This document shows, piece by piece, positions 18,506 through 26,830 of a DNA stretch of 64,000 bases (the first letter of the stretch is position 1; every line of letters starts with the position of its first letter). This stretch comes from Natrialba aegyptia DSM 13077 (lineage in GTDB: Archaea > Halobacteriota > Halobacteria > Halobacteriales > Natrialbaceae). The DNA lies in the NCBI RefSeq assembly GCF_000337535.1, contig NZ_AOIP01000009.1, positions 1 through 64,000 of the forward strand, written 5' to 3'. Made by a program: the position numbers and the translations under genes. Below the pieces are notes generated by a model, which saw only the letters and a program-made list of their open reading frames with translations, was not told the DNA's origin and did not search any database.

Positions 18506-18943
18506 CTACACCGGCGGCCGTCGCCGCCCGGCGCGCCTGTTGTGCCCGCCCGAGTTCTTGATGACGTCGACGACGAGGACGAGTAGGATGGCGATGAAGA
18601 GGAGAACCATCCCAACCGTGAACGCGCCGTTGAGGAACAGCGAGGTGCCGAACCAGCCGACCGCGTACACGGCGAGTCCGGCCTTGTCGGCCCACGCGTA
18701 GGCGGCGATGACGGGCGCAACGTACGCGATCAAGAAGTAGGCGACGCCCCACGCGCTGAAGACGAGGTCGAGATCGAACACGACGGTCTCGGGGTTGAGT
18801 TGCTGCTGGATGTCGGCGAGGGTGCTGAACAGGAGGGCGACGTACCAGTTGATGAAGGCGAGTGCGATGCCCTCGACGAACCCGAAGATGACGCCTGCCG
18901 CCGAAGTCGGATCCGGATTTTGGCCCCGTTGGACGTGTACCAT
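18506..18943 (-). CDS. Small membrane protein of unknown function in the defence-like island
   Basis: This 145-residue protein has about four transmembrane helices (VIFGFVEGIALAFINWYVAL; VAYFLIAYVAPVIAAYAWA; AVYAVGWFGTSLFLNGAF; VGMVLLFIAILLVLVVDV) and a basic tail, NRRAGRRRPP. It lies 33 bases after the nuclease-like gene on the same strand, so the two are probably co-transcribed. Membrane proteins paired with nucleases often act as effectors in abortive-infection systems, but nothing in this sequence proves that role. Confidence 0.65.
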   Translation of the reverse strand: MVHVQRGQNPDPTSAAGVIFGFVEGIALAFINWYVALLFSTLADIQQQLNPETVVFDLDLVFSAWGVAYFLIAYVAPVIAAYAWADKAGLAVYAVGWFGTSLFLNGAFTVGMVLLFIAILLVLVVDVIKNSGGHNRRAGRRRPPV

Positions 18944-18976
18944 AGATTCAGTTCTTCGCGACCGGTAGTAGTGCGG

Positions 18977-19873
18977 TTACGTATCCCAGTCGTCAGTGAT
19001 CTTCGTCTGCTCCAGCTTGATCTGAACGTCGTCGACGAACTCGTCAACCTTGCGCTGGAGTGCCTGCAGCGACTTGGAGACCACCCGCCACTTATCCTTG
19101 CTCCCGGACTGTAGCTTCTCGATATGTTCGTCGAGTCCCTCCCGCTGGTACTCCGAGAGGATGGTTTCCGTGTGAGCGCGGAGTTCCTTCTTCATGTCCG
19201 CATCGAGGTCAACCCAGAGCGGGTGGGCGTCCTCGAGTAGATCGTCGGCGTCGAACTCGTCCTTTTCCAACGCGACGTGAACGGTCGACTGGAGGATAGA
19301 GATGGTGAATTGCCGGTAGTCGTCCTCTCCCGTTCCTACGTCGAAGGGGAAGTAGTCGGTCGGGAGCCGGCGCGTTCCGGTGTAGATGGGGTACTTGTCT
19401 TCGAGTTCGTCAAGATTGAACTCGTAGTCGTCGAGTGTGTCGATGATGTACTGGTTTGCGTCCTCGTCGAAGTGGATGACGGCGAAGCCGTTGTCGGGGA
19501 GGAAGGGGTTCACGCTCAGGTCTGCAAATGACGAGTAGGCGAACTCGGCGTCGTAGTCCGCCGTGGCCTCAGCCGACGAGACGATACCGCGAGTAAGGAG
19601 GACACCCGGTGACTCGTGGATGGCCTCGTATCTCTCGTTCTGGTGTTCCGAGAGGGTCTTCGACTTGCAGTCGATGACGATGGAGTGGTTGTGGCCACGG
19701 CTGGTGAGGATCAAGTCGGGGTTCATCTTCTCCCCGTCGTGGACGAACTTGGGATCGTGGATGTCGACGGTGTAGCCCAGCTCGCGGAGATCGTTGGGGA
19801 ACGTGCGGTCAATCTGGCAGAGCGCAATCCATGCGTTGATCTGCTGGGTGTGCTTGGAGACGTTCTCTATCAG
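18977..19873 (-). CDS. PD-(D/E)xK-like nuclease-fold protein with probable CTG start
   Basis: This 298-residue protein has coding character well upstream of its first ATG (19726). The frame runs to a stop near 19910 without ATG, GTG or TTG. GGAGGTG at 19885-19879 sits five bases before a CTG at 19873, giving a start reading (M)IENVSKHTQQINAWIALCQ. NPDLILTS followed by SIVIDCKSKTL fits a PD-(D/E)xK core (Asp in NPD, then D-x-K). The C-terminal part is helical and charged (DEFVDDVQIKLEQTK). It is followed by the small membrane protein and faces the restriction-modification gene. No close family was recognised. Confidence 0.6.
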   Translation of the reverse strand: MIENVSKHTQQINAWIALCQIDRTFPNDLRELGYTVDIHDPKFVHDGEKMNPDLILTSRGHNHSIVIDCKSKTLSEHQNERYEAIHESPGVLLTRGIVSSAEATADYDAEFAYSSFADLSVNPFLPDNGFAVIHFDEDANQYIIDTLDDYEFNLDELEDKYPIYTGTRRLPTDYFPFDVGTGEDDYRQFTISILQSTVHVALEKDEFDADDLLEDAHPLWVDLDADMKKELRAHTETILSEYQREGLDEHIEKLQSGSKDKWRVVSKSLQALQRKVDEFVDDVQIKLEQTKITDDWDT

Positions 19874-19878
19874 TCTTG

Positions 19879-19885
19879 CACCTCC
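19879..19885 (-). promoter_or_regulatory. Ribosome binding site deciding a CTG start
   Basis: GGAGGTG on the minus strand is followed by CAAGA and then CTG. No conventional start codon exists in this frame between here and the upstream stop, so the site argues for CTG initiation. Confidence 0.55.
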
Positions 19886-19994
19886 AGTCGATTCGCCGGC
19901 CGTTCTAGCGCGAGTTCACCGGCGGCCGACCTGGCAGCGAGTGGGCCGGGGAAGGCTAAGTCCGTCAACGGTGTCGTCTCATCCAGAAGACCAA

Positions 19995-20561
19995 ATGAGT
20001 CGATCGACAGTCTCGACGCTTACGACGTCGGTCACGGAGCGCGATCATAGTCGCGGGCCGGACGATGCGCCGTTGACGCTCGTACAGTACGCCGACTTCG
20101 AATGTCCGTCCTGCGGGAACCTCTACGACGCCCTCGAGCGGCTACAGAACCAACTCGGCGATCAGTTTCGAGTCGTCTTTCGCCACTTTCCGCTCACATC
20201 GGTCCATCCGCATGCGCTGCGCGCTGCGGAAGCGGCCGAGGCGGCCGCCGCCCAGGGAAAGTTTTGGGAGATGCACGACGTTCTCTACGAGAATCAGGGG
20301 GCGCTCGAAACGGACGATCTGGTCCGCTACGCCGCCGAAATCGGGCTTGATACGGATCAGTTCGTCCGCGAGTTAGAGAACGGCACTCACCAGGAACGCA
20401 TCGAGGAAGACGTTTCGAGCGGTGCCCAGAGTGGCGTCGACGGGACGCCGACGGTCTTCATTAACGGCCGTCGGTACGATGGTCCTGCTGATACTGCCGG
20501 ACAAAACTATTCACACGTCGGTCGCATTCGAACGGTCGTCGCCACAAGCGACGATCCGTGA
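19995..20561 (+). CDS. DsbA-family thioredoxin-fold protein
   Basis: This 188-residue protein has a thioredoxin fold with redox motif FECPSCGNLY near residue 36, the DsbA helical insert, and the cis-Pro loop GVDGTPTVFINGRRYDG near 155. No signal peptide is visible with the ATG at 19995. The last 24 residues (TAGQNYSHVG onward) are encoded by the left part of a 110-bp repeat element that begins at 20491, so the native C-terminus has probably been replaced. It is likely a dithiol oxidoreductase. Confidence 0.85.
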   Translation: MSRSTVSTLTTSVTERDHSRGPDDAPLTLVQYADFECPSCGNLYDALERLQNQLGDQFRVVFRHFPLTSVHPHALRAAEAAEAAAAQGKFWEMHDVLYENQGALETDDLVRYAAEIGLDTDQFVRELENGTHQERIEEDVSSGAQSGVDGTPTVFINGRRYDGPADTAGQNYSHVGRIRTVVATSDDP

Positions 20562-20600
20562 GACGCGATCGAGTGTTCACTGACTTTTGTCCGGCAGTAT
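20491..20600 (+). repeat. 110-bp terminal-inverted-repeat element, copy 1 (MITE-like)
   Basis: The ends ATACTGCCGGACAAAA (20491-20506) and TTTTGTCCGGCAGTAT (20585-20600) form a perfect 16-base inverted repeat. A second element of exactly 110 bases lies at 36786-36895. By eye the two align without gaps at roughly 64 percent, best in the last 30 bases. It carries no gene of its own. No target duplication was evident. It is joined to the C-terminus of the DsbA-like gene and to the N-terminal region of the transporter gene. Confidence 0.75.
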
Positions 20601-20684
20601 GAACTCGACGCGCTGTACGAGGCGATCGTACGGACGGGAGACATCACCGCTATCCAGGCGTCGATCCGGCATCGCGGGAGGGCG

Positions 20685-21620
20685 TTGCGCGATACGATCG
20701 ACCGTTCACAAAGTGGGGCCCCGGCCGCGGGTGCGGCCATTCGCGATTACTTCTCGGCGGACGAGATCTTCCAGCGGATCGTCGCCACCGCCGACGAGGA
20801 GTTCAGTCGGAGCAATCGGCTGTTATTCATGAGCGGGTTGGCTGCCGGGTTCGCGGTGACGCTGACGTTTCTTGCGCGATCAGCGGTTACTGCGGCGGTT
20901 CCGACCGATTCGGGGGAGTTGATCGGGAATCTGTTCTATCCGGTCGGCTTCGTGCTCATCGTCATGGGGCGGTATCAACTCTTCACCGAGAACACGCTCA
21001 CGCCGGTCACGCTCGTGTTGACGCGCATCGCGAGCGTCCGAAACCTACTTCGACTGTGGGCGGTTGTTATCGTTGCGAACGTTCTCGGGGCGGCTCTCGG
21101 CGCGTTCGTCCTTGCGACCACGGGTGTGTTCACGCCCGAAGCCGCCGCGGTCGCACGGGGCTTCGGCGAACACGCGTTTGCGACCGGCTGGTGGGATCTC
21201 TTTTTCAAGGCGGTGTTCGCGGGGAATATCGTTGCAGCGATGGTCTGGCTGGTGCACGCGAGTCAGGATACGACGGCGCGGTTTCTGATCATCGTTTTTC
21301 TCATGTTCTTGATCCCGGCGACCGATCTGTTCCACTGTATTACCGGCATGTGTGAGGTGCTTTACTTCGCCTTCCGCGGGCAAGAAACGCTCTGGGCTGC
21401 CGTTGTGGAATTCTTCGTCCCGGTTACGCTCGGCAACATCGTCGGCGGGGTCCTACTGGTTGCACTGCTCAACTACAGCCAGACGGCCGAGCGGCAATAC
21501 CCGGATCGAGATGCGAGTCAGCTCAAACTCTCCTGGGCGGAATGGTTATACAGTCGACAGACGGGCCACCCTCGGTCGCCATCGTTCAGTGGCGAGAACG
21601 ACGACGAATTGACCGAGTAA
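20685..21620 (+). CDS. Formate/nitrite transporter (FNT) family protein
   Basis: This 311-residue protein from TTG 20685 has six hydrophobic helices with FNT-like features: GLAAGFAVTLTFLA, FYPVGFVLIVMGRYQLFTEN, WDLFFKAVFAGNIVAAMVWL and GNIVGGVLLVALLNY. It would form a pentameric anion channel. Coding-like sequence in the same frame (LDALYEAIVRTGDITAIQAS) continues upstream to the edge of the 110-bp element, so the original start has probably been lost and TTG or an upstream CTG (20613) is used. The transported anion cannot be inferred. Confidence 0.8.
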   Translation: MRDTIDRSQSGAPAAGAAIRDYFSADEIFQRIVATADEEFSRSNRLLFMSGLAAGFAVTLTFLARSAVTAAVPTDSGELIGNLFYPVGFVLIVMGRYQLFTENTLTPVTLVLTRIASVRNLLRLWAVVIVANVLGAALGAFVLATTGVFTPEAAAVARGFGEHAFATGWWDLFFKAVFAGNIVAAMVWLVHASQDTTARFLIIVFLMFLIPATDLFHCITGMCEVLYFAFRGQETLWAAVVEFFVPVTLGNIVGGVLLVALLNYSQTAERQYPDRDASQLKLSWAEWLYSRQTGHPRSPSFSGENDDELTE

Positions 21621-21648
21621 GATAGAGCGGGAACCGATACTGCAGTTG

Positions 21649-21665
21649 GCGAACGGAGCGTTCGC
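21649..21665 (+). terminator. Hairpin after the FNT gene
   Basis: GCGAACG-GAG-CGTTCGC is a perfect seven-pair hairpin 29 bases after the stop codon. A second short palindrome, CAAAATCGCGGTTTTG, follows about 15 bases later. It may be a terminator or mRNA-stability element; no long T tract is present. Confidence 0.3.
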
Positions 21666-21854
21666 TAATCGGGGCTCATTACAAAATCGCGGTTTTGAAG
21701 GGTTTAACGAACAGATAATGAAGGGCACCGTCTCCGTTGGATTGAGCTAAGACGCGTGCTCGTATCGACCGGCGAGTGGCTGTGGTCCGTCGCAGATTGG
21801 ACGCAGTACCGGTCGAGCTAGCACAGCAGTACTACATACCAGAGGCATGATACG

Positions 21855-23603
21855 ATGAGTCGGACGTCTAACCGCGACGAGATGGTATCGAACGAGAACA
21901 GTACGGACGGCGAGTCGAGTTCACTCGAGACCTTGGTGATCGGCATCGATGCGGGTTGTTTGCCGGTGTTCGAGCGGTTGTTCGAAGACGATCGGATTCC
22001 GACGATCGAACGGTTGTGTTCCGACGGCGTCACTGCGCCACTCGAGTCGCAGATCCCGCCGTGGACGCCGAGCGCCTGGCCGTCGGTGTATACCGGCGTC
22101 AATCCGGGAAAACACGGGGCGATCGGATTCGTCGGCTACGACGGATACGACTGGCACGTAACGAGTAACGACGACGTCGCCGCACAGCCGTTGTGGACGT
22201 TGCTGGACCAACAAGATCGGTCGAGCGTCGTCGTCAACGCGCCGGTGACGCATCCGCCGGACGAGTTCGATGGTGCGATCATCCCCGGATTCCTCGGTCC
22301 CGAAGATCCGCAGTGTCATCCGGCGGGACTGCTAGCGGAGGTTCGGGAGGCGATCGGCGAGTATCGGGTCTATCCGAACTACACGCGTGATGACGAGTCG
22401 GTTCCGGAGTCGGTGAAGATGGCGGAGTACCAGCGGCTGGCTCGGATGCGCGGAGCGGCCTTTCGCTATCTGGTCGACGAGTACGACCCGGATTTCGGGT
22501 TCTTGCAGTTCCAGAAGACGGATACGGTTTTCCACGAGTTCGCGGGAGACGAAGAGAAGGTCGAGACGATATACGAGGCGACGGACGAGGAGATTGCGCG
22601 CGTTCTCGAGGCCTGTGATCCGGACCGGGTCTTCCTCGTGAGCGATCACGGCATGGGGCCGTACGAGGGCTACGAGTTCAGGCTGAACGAGTTCTTGCGC
22701 GACGAGGGATTCCTGGAGACGACGACGAGCGGGAAGGGGATGCCGTCGTGGACGCCGATGCGGCGGCGGCTCCGCGAGGGTGAGGAGTACGATACCTGGG
22801 AGCCGGGGACGGTCGCTCGGGCAGCGTCGGTCGCCGCGCAGTTTGGGATTACTGCCAGTCGGATTCGGACGGCACTCGAGCGCGTCGGACTCGCCGATCT
22901 GGCCATCAAGTACGCGCCGAGCGGCGTGTCGCGGACGGCGAACGAGCAGGTCGATTTCAGTTCGTCGAAGGCTTACGTTCGCGCTCGCACCGAACTCGGC
23001 GTTCGGATCAACCTCGCGGGGCGTGAGCCGATGGGTGTCGTGCCGCCGTCGGAGTACGAGACCGTTCGCGAGGAGTTGATCGAACTGCTTCGCGGTGTCG
23101 AGACGCCGGACGGTGAACCGTTCTTCGAGACGGTCGAGCCGCGCGAGGAGTACTTCCACGGCGAGCACGTCGAGGAGACGGTCGATATCGTCACGATTCC
23201 GACGGACTTCGAGCACACGATTTCGGAACAGTTCCGCGAGAACGCAACGACCTACTTCGGCCCGGTCGAGCCGTGGAATCACAAGCTCGATGGGGTGTTC
23301 GTCGCTCTGGGAGAGGGAATCGACGAGACGGCCTCCCTCGAGCGAGCACATCTGTTCGACGTTGCGCCCACGGTCATGGCTGCGATGGGGATTCCCTACA
23401 GTGATCGAATGGACGGCGAGGTCGTTTCGGTCGTCGAACCAACCGACGCGATCGAGTATCCGGAGCACGAGGGTCGGGCGAGCGGTGGTGTGACACGGGA
23501 GACGGTACGAGGCCAAGACCAGGATCAGGACCAAGACCAGACCGGACCCAATGCCGACGACGACGTGACGGAACGACTTGCCGATCTCGGCTACCTCAAT
23601 TGA
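21855..23603 (+). CDS. Alkaline-phosphatase-superfamily phosphodiesterase/pyrophosphatase-like protein
   Basis: This 582-residue protein has the alkaline phosphatase superfamily metal-site pattern: LVIGIDAG near residue 30, PPWTPSAWPSVYTGVNPGKH near 75 carrying the probable nucleophile, VSDHGMGP near 260, and a late HLFDVAPTVMAAMGIPYSDR. It matches the type I phosphodiesterase/nucleotide pyrophosphatase group. No signal peptide is present. The C-terminus holds a DQDQDQDQ run encoded by a short tandem repeat near 23515. Such genes accompany haloarchaeal glycan clusters, where they may act on phospho-sugar intermediates. Confidence 0.85.
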   Translation: MSRTSNRDEMVSNENSTDGESSSLETLVIGIDAGCLPVFERLFEDDRIPTIERLCSDGVTAPLESQIPPWTPSAWPSVYTGVNPGKHGAIGFVGYDGYDWHVTSNDDVAAQPLWTLLDQQDRSSVVVNAPVTHPPDEFDGAIIPGFLGPEDPQCHPAGLLAEVREAIGEYRVYPNYTRDDESVPESVKMAEYQRLARMRGAAFRYLVDEYDPDFGFLQFQKTDTVFHEFAGDEEKVETIYEATDEEIARVLEACDPDRVFLVSDHGMGPYEGYEFRLNEFLRDEGFLETTTSGKGMPSWTPMRRRLREGEEYDTWEPGTVARAASVAAQFGITASRIRTALERVGLADLAIKYAPSGVSRTANEQVDFSSSKAYVRARTELGVRINLAGREPMGVVPPSEYETVREELIELLRGVETPDGEPFFETVEPREEYFHGEHVEETVDIVTIPTDFEHTISEQFRENATTYFGPVEPWNHKLDGVFVALGEGIDETASLERAHLFDVAPTVMAAMGIPYSDRMDGEVVSVVEPTDAIEYPEHEGRASGGVTRETVRGQDQDQDQDQTGPNADDDVTERLADLGYLN

Positions 23604-23783
23604 CTCACCGGGACAGCCGTCCCAGCGTGACCCTCGTGCCGTAGTTGTACGCACGGCCGGATGAGGGATTCCCGTTCACTCAGTTCTCCCGTACGACCGT
23701 TTCACCGGTTACAGTCAGTACAACGGCGCTTAGTGACACGATAAGTATGGGTTAGTCAGACTGAGTGTCAGGCAAACGGTTAC

Positions 23784-24458
23784 ATGGGGTTTATTGCAGA
23801 GATCAATGTCGCTCACGACGAACTCGTATTGGTACCGACTATCGAGCGACATCCGAACGTCATGATCAGATACGAGTATGAGGTTGAAACCGACGGTGCG
23901 GTAACGTACTTCGTCTCGCTGTTCACCGACGAGTACGAGCGGCTCGAAGCCTCGATGGAGGCCGATCCGACCGTCTCTAACCCAATCCGTGTTGCGACGT
24001 TCGACAACCGAGTGATCTACCGCGTCCAACTCGAGACCGAGCGTGAACTCGTGCCGGAGCGCTGTGCCAAGCGCGGGCTGTTCGTCTTTACGATCACGAG
24101 CGGTTCGGGCGGCTGGAACGCCCGCGTTCACTTTCCGGACCGGGAGGCGTTGATGGAGTTTCGAGAGTACTGTCGTGAGCAGGACATCGCTTTTCGGGTG
24201 GACCAGTTATACGAGTCGTCGGCTTCGGACGATGAAACGTACTTTCTGACCGAGCAGCAACACGAGATTCTGTCGCTTGCGTACTATGCGGGCTACTACG
24301 ACATTCCGCGAGAGGCGACACAGGACGATCTGGCGGAGCAGCTTGATATTACTGATTCGGCGGTATCACAGCGGTTGCGGCGGGCTGTCGCGGAGTTAAT
24401 CGGTGCGACGCTTGATGACGATCGGACGCCGGACGAGTCCAGTCCGAGTAACGATTGA
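23784..24458 (+). CDS. HTH_10 (Bat-type) transcriptional regulator
   Basis: This 224-residue protein has the GAF/HTH-associated Bat N-terminal region and a C-terminal HTH_10 domain. The domain reads LTEQQHEILSLAYYAGYYDI, then REATQDDLAEQLDITDSAVSQRLRRA. The YYAGYYDIPR form is diagnostic of the Bat family. It probably controls nearby cell-surface genes, but no target is shown. A second member of this family at 54908-57459 is broken by an insertion element. Confidence 0.9.
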   Translation: MGFIAEINVAHDELVLVPTIERHPNVMIRYEYEVETDGAVTYFVSLFTDEYERLEASMEADPTVSNPIRVATFDNRVIYRVQLETERELVPERCAKRGLFVFTITSGSGGWNARVHFPDREALMEFREYCREQDIAFRVDQLYESSASDDETYFLTEQQHEILSLAYYAGYYDIPREATQDDLAEQLDITDSAVSQRLRRAVAELIGATLDDDRTPDESSPSND

Positions 24459-24941
24459 GGAGTGGTATACTGGGTAGTTGTCGGCTCCGGTGTCGATCAG
24501 GCGCGTATTTGAGTACACGTGTGATCGACTGGTCCGGACGAACGGAAGGGAGTATGGCTGTAATCGGTGACCGTAGTGACCACTCGGGGCGACTCGTATC
24601 CGGGTAGTGTTTGTTCAGGATTTGGCGACTATCCGTTCGTTCGATAGGTCAGCTTGCGTTTAACCGGGAGTTCGTCGGTGTTGATTCCCGATAAGATCTG
24701 CTGTTTCGTAAAGTCAATGACGGATTATTTGGGTATTATACGCGTCATAGGCCCAGGTATCAATCACGCTTGTTACGGGCTATCAAAGGCGATACTCGTA
24801 GAATTGCAACACGTACAATCGTTGCAATTCTCACGCCAGTGATGGCTGTGTGTTCAGAATATTGAGATATCAAACTTAAAGACTTGCTATCCTAATCCAT
24901 AGATACTCGGTCCAAAGATTACTCAAGTAACTTGGCTATCA
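24459..24941. other. AT-richer intergenic region with inverted repeat
   Basis: About 480 bases, lower in GC than the surroundings, ahead of the beta-helix gene. It holds a perfect 11-base inverted repeat (24800-24831) and a CTTAAA TATA-like element at 24875-24880. No coding frame is convincing. Confidence 0.6.
24800..24831. promoter_or_regulatory. Perfect inverted repeat upstream of the beta-helix gene
   Basis: AGAATTGCAAC, a ten-base spacer, then GTTGCAATTCT. The arms are 11 bases with no mismatch. It lies about 45 bases before the TATA-like CTTAAA and 110 bases before the start codon, a good position for an activator or repressor site. Confidence 0.5.
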
Positions 24942-26609
24942 ATGTCGAAACGAAGTGGTATGCGGAACGCGATTCAGGGAAGTGGGGATGGATGGAACGA
25001 TTCGGCGACAGCGTCTGACGACACTGCTGCGACAGCGACGGGGGAATCGGGCTCGAGTGGTGGGTCCGGCCGATCGCGACGGACGTTCTTGCAAGGTGTC
25101 TCGGTTGCCGGCGCAACAGTACTTGGCCTCGGAGCGGCAACGACGAACGGCGCAGCCGTACACGAGTACGGCGAAGAGTTCGATACCGTCGTGAACGTCG
25201 TCGACGCGGGGATGGACAACACCGGGCGACGCTCGATCACGCCTGTACTCGAAGATCTCCGTGCGGACAACACGTTGCTGATCTTCCCCGAGGGCGAATA
25301 CTACATCGACGAACAGTTCCGGTTTACCGGATTCGAGAAGTTCGGTATGGTCGGGGATGGAGCGACGCTCGTGCCGGCGAACTATCACGAGTTCGATGGC
25401 CCGCAGTTTCGGTTATTCCGTCTCGGCGTCTCCTATAGACCGGGTGGCCACCTGCTGTTCGCAGGGTTCGATGTCGACCAGACGGCACCGGATACGGGGA
25501 TTCGGGTCATCGAGGCGACAGCCGAAGACCACCTCGAAGTACGGGACGTGACGATCCACGGCGAACACGACAGCGGGACGTGGGGTCCTGGTATGTTCGC
25601 CATGGCCGACCCGGACGGCTACGGCATCATCGAACGATTCCGTGCGCCCGACGGCGGCGTCCACGCGGATCAGACGCCCAACGCGGGGAATATCTGGCGC
25701 GGCCCGATCGGAATCGAAGCGAACACGAACGTCGGCCACCTCGAGTTCAGCGATTGTGAACTCGGCGGTTTCCCGGATAACGGGCTGTACGCGATCAACG
25801 ATGAGGGGACGATCGTCGTCGACGGCGGCGAGTTCAGAAACAGCAACGGCGCGAACGTTCGCGTCGGCGGTGAGGGAAGCGTCGTCAGGAACGCGACCGT
25901 CGAAATCGATCGGACGCGGTCGTACGACCGTGGACAGCGGGGCGTTCGACTCGAGAACGGGAAGAACCTCCAGATCGACGATGTCGATATCTCGATCACG
26001 TCGCCCCAGCCGACCAACCACGCGCTTTCGGTGATGAACACGTGCGAGTCATCGAAGATCAAAGACGCGACCATCGAGATCAGCGGCGATCGGGTGAACC
26101 ACGGGATCGTCGTCTCGCCGGAAGCGGGCTACACCTACATCTACGACGGCGAGATCGATTACAACGCCGCGGGTGGCTATCCGCTGTGGATTCGAGACAG
26201 CGACCGGGACGAACGGGTACTCGTCGAACTGCTCGATATCCACGGCGAGGCCGGCGTTACCTCGGCCGGTTTCCGCGACGGAATCCGGTGTAGCCGGGAT
26301 AACTGTCGGTTCAGTCATGTCTCCGTCGACCAACCGGGTCGCCACGGTGCCGACCGGAACGCCGTCTTCCTCAACGGAAACGATGCGACCTTCTACAAGT
26401 GCACCTTCCGTGCGAACCAGTATCCGTACATCGACAACGGCGACGGGAACCTGCTCCGGAACTCGACGGTCGAATCCTACGAGGGCCAGGAGGGGATCCG
26501 GCTCTATCCGGGCATCGATAACCCCCAGTTCAAAGTGAACGAAATCGTCAACGGAATCGACGACCTCGGTGCGAACGACGTCGTTTCCTGGAACAATACC
26601 ATCGCGTAA
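24942..26609 (+). CDS. Tat-exported right-handed parallel beta-helix protein
   Basis: This 555-residue protein has a long polar N-terminus followed by a twin-arginine signal (RSRRTFLQGVSVAGATVLGL, near residues 45-65). The body has successive short strands with Gly/Asn turns (GIEANTNVGHLEFSDCELGG; NGLYAINDEGTIVVDGGEF; NHALSVMNTCESSKIKDATI) typical of pectate-lyase-like beta-helices. Such proteins cut or bind polysaccharides outside the cell. No catalytic set could be assigned. The site in a glycan cluster supports a role on exported polysaccharide. Confidence 0.8.
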   Translation: MSKRSGMRNAIQGSGDGWNDSATASDDTAATATGESGSSGGSGRSRRTFLQGVSVAGATVLGLGAATTNGAAVHEYGEEFDTVVNVVDAGMDNTGRRSITPVLEDLRADNTLLIFPEGEYYIDEQFRFTGFEKFGMVGDGATLVPANYHEFDGPQFRLFRLGVSYRPGGHLLFAGFDVDQTAPDTGIRVIEATAEDHLEVRDVTIHGEHDSGTWGPGMFAMADPDGYGIIERFRAPDGGVHADQTPNAGNIWRGPIGIEANTNVGHLEFSDCELGGFPDNGLYAINDEGTIVVDGGEFRNSNGANVRVGGEGSVVRNATVEIDRTRSYDRGQRGVRLENGKNLQIDDVDISITSPQPTNHALSVMNTCESSKIKDATIEISGDRVNHGIVVSPEAGYTYIYDGEIDYNAAGGYPLWIRDSDRDERVLVELLDIHGEAGVTSAGFRDGIRCSRDNCRFSHVSVDQPGRHGADRNAVFLNGNDATFYKCTFRANQYPYIDNGDGNLLRNSTVESYEGQEGIRLYPGIDNPQFKVNEIVNGIDDLGANDVVSWNNTIA

Positions 26610-26629
26610 CGAAAGTGCAACGCGAACGG

Positions 26630-26696
26630 GTGTGACTCGTAACCGTGCACCCTCGTTTTCGGTTTCAGTCTCGTTTGAGCCGAGTTCGAGTCACAC
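26630..26696. repeat. Inverted repeat between convergent genes
   Basis: GTGTGACTCG at 26630-26639 and CGAGTCACAC at 26687-26696 form a perfect ten-base inverted repeat with a 47-base interior. It starts 21 bases after the beta-helix stop. It may serve as a bidirectional transcription end or be a small repeat remnant. Confidence 0.4.
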
Positions 26697-26830
26697 TCCG
26701 CCGGGCCGCTGGAACTCACCTCCGACGCACCCGCGATCTATCAACTGGGGTTGTGCCGGGAAATCGGTACAGCAGTCCGGCTCAAACCACACTGGCGACT
26801 GTCCACAACCGAGAAGACAACGAGTGACTG

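Noticed and set aside
14463-19995. Island integrated at tRNA-Gln with flanking att repeats
   Set aside because: I found no duplicate of the tRNA 3' end (GGTTCGAATCCGCC region) near 19.9 kb and no integrase gene, so site-specific integration cannot be claimed.
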